A stretch of 9,323 nt of DNA from Verrucomicrobiota bacterium (GTDB lineage: Bacteria > Verrucomicrobiota > Verrucomicrobiia > Limisphaerales > AV2): the NCBI GenBank assembly GCA_003218935.1, contig QHPA01000230.1, positions 1 through 9,323 of the forward strand, written 5' to 3'. A model generated the notes under the pieces. It worked only from the letters and a program-made list of their open reading frames with translations. It was not told the DNA's origin and ran no database searches. Positions 1 through 7,221 of this stretch are shown piece by piece. Each line of letters opens with the position of its first letter. Position 1 is the stretch's first letter. Made by a program: the position numbers and the translations under genes.

Positions 1-138
1 CTGATCAATGACCGCCGGTTCGTTTAATCAAACAAAATCCCAACCACATGCCAACTCGGAACGCTTTCCCTCGGACAGCTTTTGTCCAACGACATTTGCA
101 AATCTCTCGATTGATTATGAACCTGCCCTTTGCCATTG
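1..138. other. Left-edge sequence, no gene recognised
   Basis: The first 138 bases are more AT-rich than the rest of the window and have no recognisable coding frame, promoter or hairpin. They abut the broken 5' end of the transposase remnant. No terminal inverted repeat matching sequence beyond the remnant was found by eye. Confidence 0.3.
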
Positions 139-723
139 AACGACTGCGAAGTGTTCTTCGTCACGCCGGAAGGCTTGCCTGTGGCCTACGAAGTGTTTGC
201 CGGCAACCGCCACGACGTGACCACGCTCCAGGACATCGTGCGGCAGATGGAAGACAAGTATGGCCAAGCCCAGCGCGTGTGGGTGGTGGACCGAGGCATC
301 GCCAGCGAGACCAACCTGGCGTGGCTGCGAGCCCGCGGCGCGACGTATCTGGTGGGCACGCCCAGGAGTCAGTTGAAAGCCCATCAAGCTGCGCTGCTGG
401 ATCAGAGCGGCTGGCAGGAGGCTCGGCCCGGATTGGAAGTCAAACTCCTGGCCACGCTCCAAGAAAGGGAACGATTTATTTTGTGCCGCAGCCCGGATCG
501 GGCGGCCAAAGAGCGGGCCATGTTGGACCGGCAGTTGGAGCGATTGAAAGGTCAGTTGAATAAGATCCACACCGGCCTGGCGCGCGCGCCGGAAGGGAAC
601 CTGGAAAAGGCCGGGCGGCGAATCGGCCACTGGCTGGGGAAATATCCGGCAGCCGCAGGCGTGCTGGGGGTCACGTTGAACAAGGATGCGTGCGGCCGGG
701 CCTGTGGCCTGGCCCTTATCGAA
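139..723 (+). pseudogene. Degenerate IS1634/IS4-type transposase fragment
   Basis: This is the middle part of a DDE transposase that resembles the IS1634 branch of the IS4 superfamily. Visible hallmarks are the 'VTPEGLPVAYEVFAGN' block (about 153-206), the 'TTLQDIV' segment after it, and 'VWVVDRGIAS' (about 280-309), whose Asp is the usual second catalytic acid. A charged helical stretch follows, then 'RRIGHWLGKYPAAAG' near 616-660. A stop codon at 118-120 closes the frame upstream, so only a TTG at 130 could start it. The N-terminal third with the first catalytic Asp is absent. The C-terminal part with the catalytic Glu is also missing: the frame stops at 766-768, and family resemblance already fades near 690-723. 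About 200 residues remain of a protein that usually has 450-600. It cannot be active. The IS family assignment is from motif recognition only, and I could not find terminal inverted repeats or target duplications. Confidence 0.8.
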
Positions 724-890
724 CGCATCTCGGTGCAATTTTCCCAACCGCCATCTTCGCGAGGGTGACGTTTCCAGGTCACCTCATCGTACTGGCTGTC
801 GCTGCCCCGCCGTATGTTCGGAGTTTGCAATTTGTTCTTTGGGACCATGAAGCAGTTGCGCTGGTTGAAGGGTGCTCTTTCCTTAGGAAA
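694..890. other. Junction region with two hairpins, no gene
   Basis: This stretch between the transposase remnant and the terminator of the iron-sulfur gene shows no convincing coding potential. It contains two stem-loops. The first, 694-714, pairs GGCCGGGCC with GGCCTGGCC around a TGT loop (nine pairs, one of them G-U). The second, 764-783, pairs GGTGAC with GTCACC around an eight-base loop. Neither is followed by a T-run, so they are not intrinsic terminators. They could be IS-end or REP-like sequence, or simply GC-rich debris. Confidence 0.4.
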
Positions 891-922
891 ATAAAAAGCC
901 GTTCCGCATCGCACGGAACGGC
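887..922 (-). terminator. Rho-independent terminator after the HesB-family gene
   Basis: Read on the minus strand, a perfect nine-pair stem (922-914 with 906-898, GCCGTTCCG and its complement) closes a seven-base loop. It is followed directly by TTTTTATTTT (897-888). It lies about 30 bases past the stop codon of the iron-sulfur carrier gene, the expected position for the end of that transcript. The + strand side has no T-run, so it should act for the minus strand only. Confidence 0.92.
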
Positions 923-952
923 ATTGATTAGCCCGCGCAGGACGTATCCTGC

Positions 953-1303
953 TCAGGCCTCGAAAGACTTTCCACAACCGCAGCTCTGCCGGGCGTTGGG
1001 GTTGGAAATTTTAAACCCGCCGCTGGTAAGCTCGTCCTTGAAATCGATAACCGCGCCGCGGAGATAATTGGCACTGAACGGGTCCACCAGAACGGAAACT
1101 CCGTGGCATTCGGTGGCAAAGTCGTCGTCGCGCTTGTCATCGAACACGAGGCCGTACTGCATCCCCGAGCAGCCCCCGCCCTCGACAAACACGCGCAGCG
1201 ACTTGCCGGCGTTTTCCCTCTCGTTAGCCAGAAGCGTTCTGACGTGACCGGCTGCGCTTTCGGTCAGACGGACAACTGCGTCATTCTCAACGACGGTATT
1301 CAT
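953..1303 (-). CDS. erpA: A-type iron-sulfur carrier (HesB/IscA/ErpA family)
   Basis: This cytosolic 116-residue protein belongs to the A-type carriers, which receive Fe-S clusters from the assembly scaffold and pass them to apo-enzymes. The three cluster-ligand cysteines are present: Cys45 in 'GGGCSGMQYGLVFDD', and Cys108 and Cys110 in 'SCGCGKSF' near the C-terminus. The 'DPFSANYLRGAVIDF' segment (about 74-88) also fits the family. The 'GGGCSGxQYGxxFDD' and 'NPNARxxCGCGxSF' wording is closest to ErpA, but the ErpA/IscA/SufA split cannot be settled by eye. I chose the ATG at 1303 because it gives the normal family length. A TTG at 1351 would add 16 residues with no family counterpart and overlaps a promoter-like TTGACA. 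The ribosome binding site is weak. The gene lies 69 bases after the TPR gene on the same strand and ends at a strong terminator. No isc or suf genes are adjacent, so it is a stand-alone copy in this window. Confidence 0.94.
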   Translation of the reverse strand: MNTVVENDAVVRLTESAAGHVRTLLANERENAGKSLRVFVEGGGCSGMQYGLVFDDKRDDDFATECHGVSVLVDPFSANYLRGAVIDFKDELTSGGFKISNPNARQSCGCGKSFEA

Positions 1304-1322
1304 GGATGAACTGAACACCAAG

Positions 1323-1351
1323 AGACTAACAGAACAATAAAGGAGTGTCAA
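1323..1351 (-). promoter_or_regulatory. Candidate sigma70-type promoter for the ErpA-like gene
   Basis: On the minus strand a perfect TTGACA (1351-1346) is followed after 17 bases by TAGTCT (1328-1323), which matches TATAAT at three positions. Transcription would start near 1316, giving a leader of about 13 bases before the ATG at 1303. The exact -35 box and ideal spacing support it, while the poor -10 box argues against it. It would let the iron-sulfur gene be expressed apart from the uvrA-TPR pair. Confidence 0.4.
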
Positions 1352-1372
1352 ACTACGGGCTGAATTTTCTTT

Positions 1373-4129
1373 TCAATTATCTGCCGGCTCTATCTGAGAT
1401 CCAATTCGTTCCATCTTTTCCAACTGCAGCTCCCAGGTTTTACGCAGCGACGGAAGCAGCTCCTTCAACTGGAGATACAGTTTTGTCGCAACGTTCCAGC
1501 GCTTCTGGTCTTCGGCCAAACGCGCGGCGGCCACCGCAGCTTCTTTCACCCAGAACGGGTCAGCCACCTCATTCTCGCTTAAATTTTTGCCTTCCACGAC
1601 GTACAAATAGTGTCGCAGCGCCTCAGCCAGCAGGTTCGTCCGCCCGGTCGCCGAAGCCAGACCGGCCTGTTTTTCCAGAACCTGGGCGAGATGGACTTCA
1701 GCGATACTGCGGCAGCTCACGTCCGCCAGATTGTTGGTGAGCGCTTGTGTGTAGGCAGACACAGCCTTTTCATAATTATTGGCATCCACCGAGGCCATTT
1801 GAAAATAGCAATCTCCCATGCGCCCCCAGGCCAGCGGCGCCAGAGCATTGGTCGGATATTCCCGGGTGATTTTGTCCAACACACTGATCGCTTCCTTGAA
1901 ACTGTTCACCGGATTGAGTGAACCCGGGACGGCTTCCGGATAGACGATGTAAGTGTCCGCCAGCGCGAAATACGCTTTTGGCAAAAGCGGCGATGAAGGG
2001 TTAAGGTTGATCAACTTGTCGATCAGGTTTGTGAAGTAATTCACTGCGTCATTATACCCCTGGCGTTTGGACGCGGCGCGGCCAGCCATCATCATCGCCT
2101 GAAAGCAAAGTTCCGTCTGTTGCGGCCAGTTCGCATTTTGATAAATCTTCTGGAAATTTTCTTCTGCTTTCACGTAGTTCGTTCCTCCGAGCCGATAAAA
2201 GTGGGTGGCCACCCAGAATTGCGCCCGCGGCGCGAACTGATTCGTGGGAAATTGAGCGACAAAGTTGGTGAAAAGCTGGAATGCGTTTCTTTCGTTCCCC
2301 GCAAGGTCATTGGCCCGGGCGCAATCGAATTCAACGTCCGGCCGCAAAACATGATCCGCGTGTTTTGCCAACCAGTGGGCGTAAAGGTCCGCCGCCATCC
2401 GCCAATTTCCTTCCAGCTCGTACGTCCGGGCGACCGCCAATTCGACTTTCGGCAGTTCGGGAGAGTTCGGAAGTTTTTCGATGAATCTGTCGAAGAACTG
2501 CCGCGCCTCCTCCGGCGAATTCAAATGACCTTTCGCCTGGCCGTAGAGCAGCAAACTGCGATCGTTCGAATCGCCAGGCGGATAGTCAGCCAGGATTTTT
2601 TGCACAGCCTGGTCTGCGCTTCCCAGATCGCCCAGTTGAATGCTGGCGTGCACAATCTGATAAAGCGCCAGCCCGACCATCTCGCTCTGGACTCCGGGCA
2701 GGTCCGCGTAGTTGGTTGCGACCAGCCAGTAGTTCGAGAGAGCGTAGGCGTAGCTCGCCAGGTTGAGCTGGCAGTCGGCCAATTTGAATCGGGCAACGGC
2801 CTGTTCTTCCGAGCGCGGCAGTTGCTCCGCGGCCGCCTGGAAGGCAATCAAACTGTCTGTGATCCGGTTCGTGCTGCCGCCGGTCTGGCCCTCCTCCCAA
2901 AGACACCAGCCGCGATCCACTTGCGCCTTGGCGGCGAATTGGTTGTTCGTGTTGGCAATGATTTGTTCGAATTGAGTCCTGGCCTGGTGCAACAGGTTCG
3001 TCGCATTCCTGCGTGTTGCTGCCGGCAGTGCGTAATACTCCTTGAGCCGCACCTCCCCCAACGTCAATCGCAACAAATCCAGCATTGAATCTTTCGGATT
3101 TTGCGCCACGAACGACTCCAGACGTTTGCTCGCTTCCCCGATTTTATTTTGCGCGAGCGTCAGCTTGACGATTTGCTGCAACGCCTGCTGACGACGGGCG
3201 GACGGAACGTTGGTGTTGAGGTTTCTTTCATAAGCCTGAACGGCTGATTCCGCCATGCCTTTTTGCTCAAAGACTTCTCCCTGCAAAGCCGCTGCGTCGG
3301 CCTGCAAATTCAACGCGGCAGCATTGGTGATCGTGGAAAGCTGGCTCAGCAAGTTCGTCACTGTTTGCAGAGCCCCATCAATCTGTTGCTGCGCCAACTG
3401 CAAACGCGCCAGCAGGTACAAGCGTTGCCAGTTCAGTTCCGGAGACAGATTCCGGCCTCCGAGCCGGGTCATCGTTTCTTCGCCCTTTTGAAACTGTTTC
3501 AAGCCCAGATAAGCTTCGCCCAGGAGCAAATGGCCCCGAATCGCCCGCTCATCATCTATTTGGTTTTCCACCGCCTGCTGAAACGCCCCGTTCGGTTGGC
3601 CGAGCAAATCGACCGTTCGCTGCTGATCGCCAAGTTTGAACCGCGCGTAAGCTTCGCCCAGGCTCGCGTCCAATCGGCGGGAGGAACCGGGAAAGTCGCT
3701 CAACACTTGAGCAAAAGCCGTCGCGGCCCCGGCGTAATCGCTTTTCCGGAACAGCGACTCCGCGATCCAGTACCGGTACTGGTCGGCCAATTTGCCCGCG
3801 TTGACCAGCCGCGCGCGCAACAGCGCCAGCGCATCGTCGAATTTCTTCAACTGATAGCGGCATTGGGCCTGGAGGAGGACGACTTCCGGAATCTTGTCCG
3901 AAGCCGGATGGTCTTTAATAAAATCGGCGAACTCCTTTTCCGCCAGTTCATAGGAACCGCTGTAAAAAACGTTTCGCGCCACATCGTAAGCGCGGCCTTC
4001 CGCGCCGCTGGCTCCGTGAAGGCAAACAATCAAAGACAGGCTCCCCGCGACCACCAACGTAACAATCCATCGTTGCCTGTAAATCAGCCAAAGCCGGGCG
4101 CACAAAAATTCTTTCACGTTTCGCCTCAT
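1373..4129 (-). CDS. Exported TPR-repeat protein of unknown function
   Basis: This is a 918-residue protein with an N-terminal signal peptide: basic residues up to Arg20, a hydrophobic core at about 21-38 ('WIVTLVVAGSLSLIVCL'), and a plausible signal peptidase I site after 'ASGA' (residue 43). The rest is almost entirely tetratricopeptide-like helical pairs. Clear examples are at about 47-76, 82-110, 115-150, 196-222, 275-305, 486-517, 524-555, 560-592, 597-630, 632-662, 718-760 and 765-800. Several end in 'hxxFPxS/N' or 'xDYPP' turns, as in BamD/CpoB-type envelope TPR proteins. No catalytic domain is visible, so a scaffold or protein-protein interaction role in the periplasm or at the outer membrane is inferred. 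The ATG at 4129 overlaps the uvrA stop codon as ATGA and sits at the signal peptide start. The frame is open further upstream, but that part only mirrors the end of uvrA. No terminator separates it from the next gene. I do not recognise a named family. Confidence 0.9.
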   Translation of the reverse strand: MRRNVKEFLCARLWLIYRQRWIVTLVVAGSLSLIVCLHGASGAEGRAYDVARNVFYSGSYELAEKEFADFIKDHPASDKIPEVVLLQAQCRYQLKKFDDALALLRARLVNAGKLADQYRYWIAESLFRKSDYAGAATAFAQVLSDFPGSSRRLDASLGEAYARFKLGDQQRTVDLLGQPNGAFQQAVENQIDDERAIRGHLLLGEAYLGLKQFQKGEETMTRLGGRNLSPELNWQRLYLLARLQLAQQQIDGALQTVTNLLSQLSTITNAAALNLQADAAALQGEVFEQKGMAESAVQAYERNLNTNVPSARRQQALQQIVKLTLAQNKIGEASKRLESFVAQNPKDSMLDLLRLTLGEVRLKEYYALPAATRRNATNLLHQARTQFEQIIANTNNQFAAKAQVDRGWCLWEEGQTGGSTNRITDSLIAFQAAAEQLPRSEEQAVARFKLADCQLNLASYAYALSNYWLVATNYADLPGVQSEMVGLALYQIVHASIQLGDLGSADQAVQKILADYPPGDSNDRSLLLYGQAKGHLNSPEEARQFFDRFIEKLPNSPELPKVELAVARTYELEGNWRMAADLYAHWLAKHADHVLRPDVEFDCARANDLAGNERNAFQLFTNFVAQFPTNQFAPRAQFWVATHFYRLGGTNYVKAEENFQKIYQNANWPQQTELCFQAMMMAGRAASKRQGYNDAVNYFTNLIDKLINLNPSSPLLPKAYFALADTYIVYPEAVPGSLNPVNSFKEAISVLDKITREYPTNALAPLAWGRMGDCYFQMASVDANNYEKAVSAYTQALTNNLADVSCRSIAEVHLAQVLEKQAGLASATGRTNLLAEALRHYLYVVEGKNLSENEVADPFWVKEAAVAAARLAEDQKRWNVATKLYLQLKELLPSLRKTWELQLEKMERIGSQIEPADN

Positions 4130-7100
4130 GCTGCCGGCGACGGGAACAGGATGCGACGCAAAAATCGCCCGGTGTAACTGGCTTCGCACCGCGCGACCGC
4201 CTCCGGCGGTCCTTCGGCCACGATGCGTCCACCCCCTCCGCCGCCCTCCGGGCCAAGGTCCACGATCCAATCGGAGGTCTTGATGACGTCAAGATTGTGT
4301 TCGATGACGATCAACGTGTTGCCCGAGGCGCGCAATTTGAAAAGCACTTCCAGGAGTTTGGCCACGTCGTGGAAATGCAAACCGGTGGTCGGCTCGTCAA
4401 GGATGTAAAGCGTGTGGCCGGTGGCTTTGCGGCTCAACTCGGCCGCAAGCTTGATGCGCTGCGCCTCGCCGCCGCTGAGCGTCGTGGCCTGCTGGCCCAG
4501 CCGAATATAGCCAAGGCCGACTTCCGCCAGCATCCGGCACGCCTCGTTAAGTTGCGGCACTGCGCGGAAGAAATTCATCGCCTCGTCCACCGTCATCGCC
4601 AGCACGTCCGCGATGTTCATTCCTTTGTAGGTGATTTCGAGCGTCTCGCGATTGTACCGTTTGCCGTTACAGGCCTCGCAACCGACATAGAGCGGCGGCA
4701 GGAAGTGCATTTCGATTTTGATCAGGCCGTCGCCCTGGCATTTCTCGCAGCGGCCGCCCTTCACATTGAAACTGAACCGTCCCGCGTCGTAGCCGCGGAT
4801 CTTCGCTGCTGGCAATTTCGAAAACAGATCGCGAATGTGGTTGAACATGCCCGTGTACGTGGCCGGATTGCTGCGCGGCGTGCGGCCAATCGGCGTCTGA
4901 TCGATCACGATGACCTTATCCAGATGTTCAAAGCCATTAATTTCGCGATGCGCGCCGGGACGGTCCTTCGACCCATACAGCTTGCGGAACAGCGCGCGCC
5001 GCAGAATGTCATCGACGAGCGTGCTTTTGCCGGACCCACTCACACCAGTCACGCACGTGAGGGTGCCCAGCGGGATGCGGGCGTCAATGTTTTGCAGGTT
5101 GTTTTCGCGCGCGCCGAGGATTTCAAGCCAGCCGCCGTCGCGCGACGGCTTGACCCGCTTCTTCGGGAGCGGAATGGACAACTCGCCACGAAGGTAGCGC
5201 GCCGTCAACGAACGAGGGTGTTGGAGGACTTCGGGAAGCGTCCCCGTGGCCACCACTTCACCGCCATGCACGCCTGCGCCCGGCCCCAGGTCCATGATGT
5301 AGTCCGCGCGGCGAATCGTCTCCTCGTCATGTTCGACGACGAGCACGGAGTTTCCAAGGTCGCGCAGTCCTTCGAGCGTCTCCAGCAACTTCCCGTTGTC
5401 GCGTTGGTGCAGTCCGATGCTGGGCTCGTCCAGAATATAGAGCACGCCCACCAGTCCGGCGCCGATTTGCGTAGCCAGGCGAATGCGTTGCGCTTCGCCG
5501 CCGCTCAGCGTGCCGCTCTCGCGATCAAGCGTCAGGTAACCCAGGCCAACGTTCCCTAAAAAAATCAGTCGCGAACGAACCTCCTTGATAATCTCGGCGG
5601 CGATCTTCTGCTGAAATTCGTTAAGCTTGAGATTGGCGAAGAATTTGTCCGCATCCTCTATCGAAAGGGCGCAGATATCCATGATCGACAAACCAGGAAT
5701 CGGCTTTCTCTTTTCCGGGTTTGAGCTTTGAGTCCCGAACTTCGATGCCAGTGTTTCGTCCCCGAGTGTGACCGCGAGAATTTCAGGCTTGAGCCGTCGG
5801 CCATCGCACGCGTCGCAAGGCCGCGGACTCAGGAAAGCTTTCAGGCGGCTTTTCGTGAACTCGCTTTCGCTTTCCTGATACAGCCGTTCGAGATTGGGAA
5901 CCACACCCTCAAATGGACGCGTGCTGCTGCTCATTTTGCCGGCGCGCCAGAAATGAAACTCGATCAGCTCCGGGCCGGATCCGCGGAGCAGCACGCGCTT
6001 GAAATGATCCGGCAGCGATTTATACGGAGCTTCAAGGCTCTGGCCGTAATGCTGCGTCACTGCGCGCAACGTGCTTTTGTAATAAACCACCATCCGCTTG
6101 CCGCCGCGGCGCCACGGCAGAATCGCCCCCTGCTCGAGCGATTTCTCCGGGTCGGGGACGACCAGCCCTTCGTCGAAAACCATTTTCTGCCCCAGGCCGT
6201 GGCAAACCGGACAGGCTCCCAACGGCGAGTTGAAAGAAAAATGCTTCGGCGTGAGCGGATCGAAGGTCTGGCCCGTGGCGGGACTGTATAGCCTGTTTGA
6301 ATAGAGCGTCTCAGTCCACTGGTCGCCGCATCCGCCGACGTGAGGAGGCGGACCCGATTGAAGGGCGGAACGACTAACATCCCCATCCTCACGTCGGGGG
6401 CTACGGGCCTCGGGCATTTGATGCAGCAAAAGCAAGCGCCCTTCGCCCCATTTCAACGCGGTCTCGACCGAGTCGCTCAGGCGAATACGGATCTTGTCGT
6501 CGATCAGGAGCCTGTCCACGACAACCTCAATAGTGTGTTTTTGTCTCGGGTCGAGTTGCACGCGAACATTGGCCGCCAATTCGACGAGCCGCCCATCCAC
6601 CCGCGCGCGGACGAAACCTTCGCGCGCGAGCCGTTCGATTACATCGCGAAATTCTCCCCTTTGGGCGTTTACCACGGGCGCGAGCAGCATCACGCGGGTT
6701 TTCGGCCGCAGCGCCAGAATCCTGTCAACAATGTCGCTGGTGGTCTGGTGAGTGATCGGCTCGCCGCTGGCCGGACAATGCGGCTGCCCGACGTTCGCGA
6801 ACAGCAAGCGCAGGTAGTCATAAATCTCCGTAGTGGTCGCGATGGTCGACCGGGGATTCGCGCCGGAACTGCGTTGCTCGATCGCGATGGCCGGCGACAG
6901 TCCTTCGATGAAGTCCACCTCCGGCTTTTGCATCTGGTCGAGGAACTGGCGCGCGTAAGCGGAGAGCGACTCGACGTATTTGCGCTGGCCTTCCGCAAAG
7001 ATGGTGTCGAACGCGAGCGACGATTTGCCGGAACCACTCAGTCCGGTGATCACGACCAGCTTGTCGCGCGGGATGTTGAGCGTAAGGTTCTTGAGATTAT

Positions 7101-7140
7101 GCTCACGCGCGCCGCCGATTCGGATGAATTCCTTCGCCAT
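4126..7140 (-). CDS. uvrA: UvrABC excinuclease subunit A
   Basis: UvrA is the cytosolic ATPase that dimerises, scans DNA for bulky lesions and loads UvrB in nucleotide excision repair. Both ABC cassettes are complete. The first has Walker A 'GLSGSGKS' (33-40), signature '[12 protein letters not shown]' (545-556) and Walker B '[12 protein letters not shown]' (567-578). The second has 'GVSGSGKST' (699-707), '[12 protein letters not shown]' (888-899) and '[12 protein letters not shown]' (911-922). The C-terminal zinc finger is intact (Cys798, Cys801, Cys821, Cys824). Other zinc sites are altered: 'HCPAS' at 121-125 has Ser where CxxC usually ends, and 'YSPAT' at 285-289 replaces the first CxxC of the next finger, while Cys310/Cys313 remain. 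At 1004 residues it is longer than the usual 940 or so. Two apparent insertions account for much of this: about 245-272 (a translated palindrome) and about 466-482. The start at 7140 gives the canonical '[13 protein letters not shown]' N-terminus. The C-terminus overlaps the TPR gene by ATGA. Confidence 0.99.
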   Translation of the reverse strand: MAKEFIRIGGAREHNLKNLTLNIPRDKLVVITGLSGSGKSSLAFDTIFAEGQRKYVESLSAYARQFLDQMQKPEVDFIEGLSPAIAIEQRSSGANPRSTIATTTEIYDYLRLLFANVGQPHCPASGEPITHQTTSDIVDRILALRPKTRVMLLAPVVNAQRGEFRDVIERLAREGFVRARVDGRLVELAANVRVQLDPRQKHTIEVVVDRLLIDDKIRIRLSDSVETALKWGEGRLLLLHQMPEARSPRREDGDVSRSALQSGPPPHVGGCGDQWTETLYSNRLYSPATGQTFDPLTPKHFSFNSPLGACPVCHGLGQKMVFDEGLVVPDPEKSLEQGAILPWRRGGKRMVVYYKSTLRAVTQHYGQSLEAPYKSLPDHFKRVLLRGSGPELIEFHFWRAGKMSSSTRPFEGVVPNLERLYQESESEFTKSRLKAFLSPRPCDACDGRRLKPEILAVTLGDETLASKFGTQSSNPEKRKPIPGLSIMDICALSIEDADKFFANLKLNEFQQKIAAEIIKEVRSRLIFLGNVGLGYLTLDRESGTLSGGEAQRIRLATQIGAGLVGVLYILDEPSIGLHQRDNGKLLETLEGLRDLGNSVLVVEHDEETIRRADYIMDLGPGAGVHGGEVVATGTLPEVLQHPRSLTARYLRGELSIPLPKKRVKPSRDGGWLEILGARENNLQNIDARIPLGTLTCVTGVSGSGKSTLVDDILRRALFRKLYGSKDRPGAHREINGFEHLDKVIVIDQTPIGRTPRSNPATYTGMFNHIRDLFSKLPAAKIRGYDAGRFSFNVKGGRCEKCQGDGLIKIEMHFLPPLYVGCEACNGKRYNRETLEITYKGMNIADVLAMTVDEAMNFFRAVPQLNEACRMLAEVGLGYIRLGQQATTLSGGEAQRIKLAAELSRKATGHTLYILDEPTTGLHFHDVAKLLEVLFKLRASGNTLIVIEHNLDVIKTSDWIVDLGPEGGGGGGRIVAEGPPEAVARCEASYTGRFLRRILFPSPAA
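6326..6406. repeat. Interrupted palindromic element inside uvrA
   Basis: Inverted arms at 6335-6346 (CCGACGTGAGGA) and 6386-6397 (TCCTCACGTCGG) match perfectly over 12 bases. They extend to 15 bases (6332-6346 and 6386-6400) with one mismatch, and patchy pairing continues out to about 6326 and 6406. The 39-base centre (6347-6385) is not obviously symmetrical. The block lies within the uvrA reading frame and encodes about residues 245-272, a Pro/Arg/Ser/Gly-rich stretch between 'GRLLLLHQM' and 'QWTETLYSN', where ordinary UvrA proteins pass with only a short linker. It behaves like a REP- or MITE-type repeat inserted in frame. The outer limits are approximate, and I saw no second copy in the window. 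Confidence 0.7.
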
Positions 7141-7149
7141 AGAGCCTGA

Positions 7150-7161
7150 ATTACAAGTAAT
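7150..7161. promoter_or_regulatory. Short dyad and -10-like box just before uvrA
   Basis: ATTAC and GTAAT form a five-base inverted repeat around AA, ten bases upstream of the uvrA start codon. On the minus strand the same bases contain TGTAAT, a five-of-six match to a -10 box, but no good -35 box lies 16-19 bases upstream. If it is used, transcription would begin almost at the ATG. It does not resemble a known LexA box. The 81-base gap (7141-7221) holds no terminator for the upstream gene, so read-through into uvrA is also possible. Confidence 0.22.
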
Positions 7162-7221
7162 CCAACCAGTTTTAACGGAAGGCGCAGAGGAAGGAAAGTG
7201 AGTTGTCGGTGAAGTTCCCCG

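Noticed and set aside
552..977. Minus-strand open frame of 141 codons across the transposase junction
   Set aside because: It runs through the terminator hairpin and antisense to the transposase remnant, with no domain or convincing start.
1304..1351. Extended N-terminus of the ErpA-like protein from a TTG at 1351
   Set aside because: The extra 16 residues are hydrophobic and unlike the family, and the region reads better as promoter and leader. The ATG at 1303 gives the normal length.
4022..4129. Lipoprotein signal on the TPR protein (Cys36 after 'LIV')
   Set aside because: The residue before Cys is Val rather than Gly, Ala or Ser, and a good signal peptidase I site follows at 'ASGA'.
2120..4177. 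Two open + strand frames of over 300 codons opposite the TPR gene
   Set aside because: They are shadows of the TPR coding frame, with no family resemblance and arginine-rich composition typical of antisense frames.
4297..5559. Long open frame of 420 codons on the + strand opposite uvrA
   Set aside because: It is antisense to well-conserved UvrA sequence. The GC-rich codon pattern leaves the opposite strand open, and the translation is rich in Arg, Ala and Val with no recognisable domain.
6332..6400. CRISPR repeat or intrinsic terminator in the uvrA palindrome
   Set aside because: There is only one copy with no spacers, no T-run follows either arm, and the reading frame of uvrA continues through it.
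7165..7195. Minus-strand TTCCTCTGCGCC followed by TTAAAAC in the uvrA leader, reminiscent of dispersed 'CTCTGCG' repeats
   Set aside because: It is too short and present in only one copy here, so a repeat family cannot be supported from this window.
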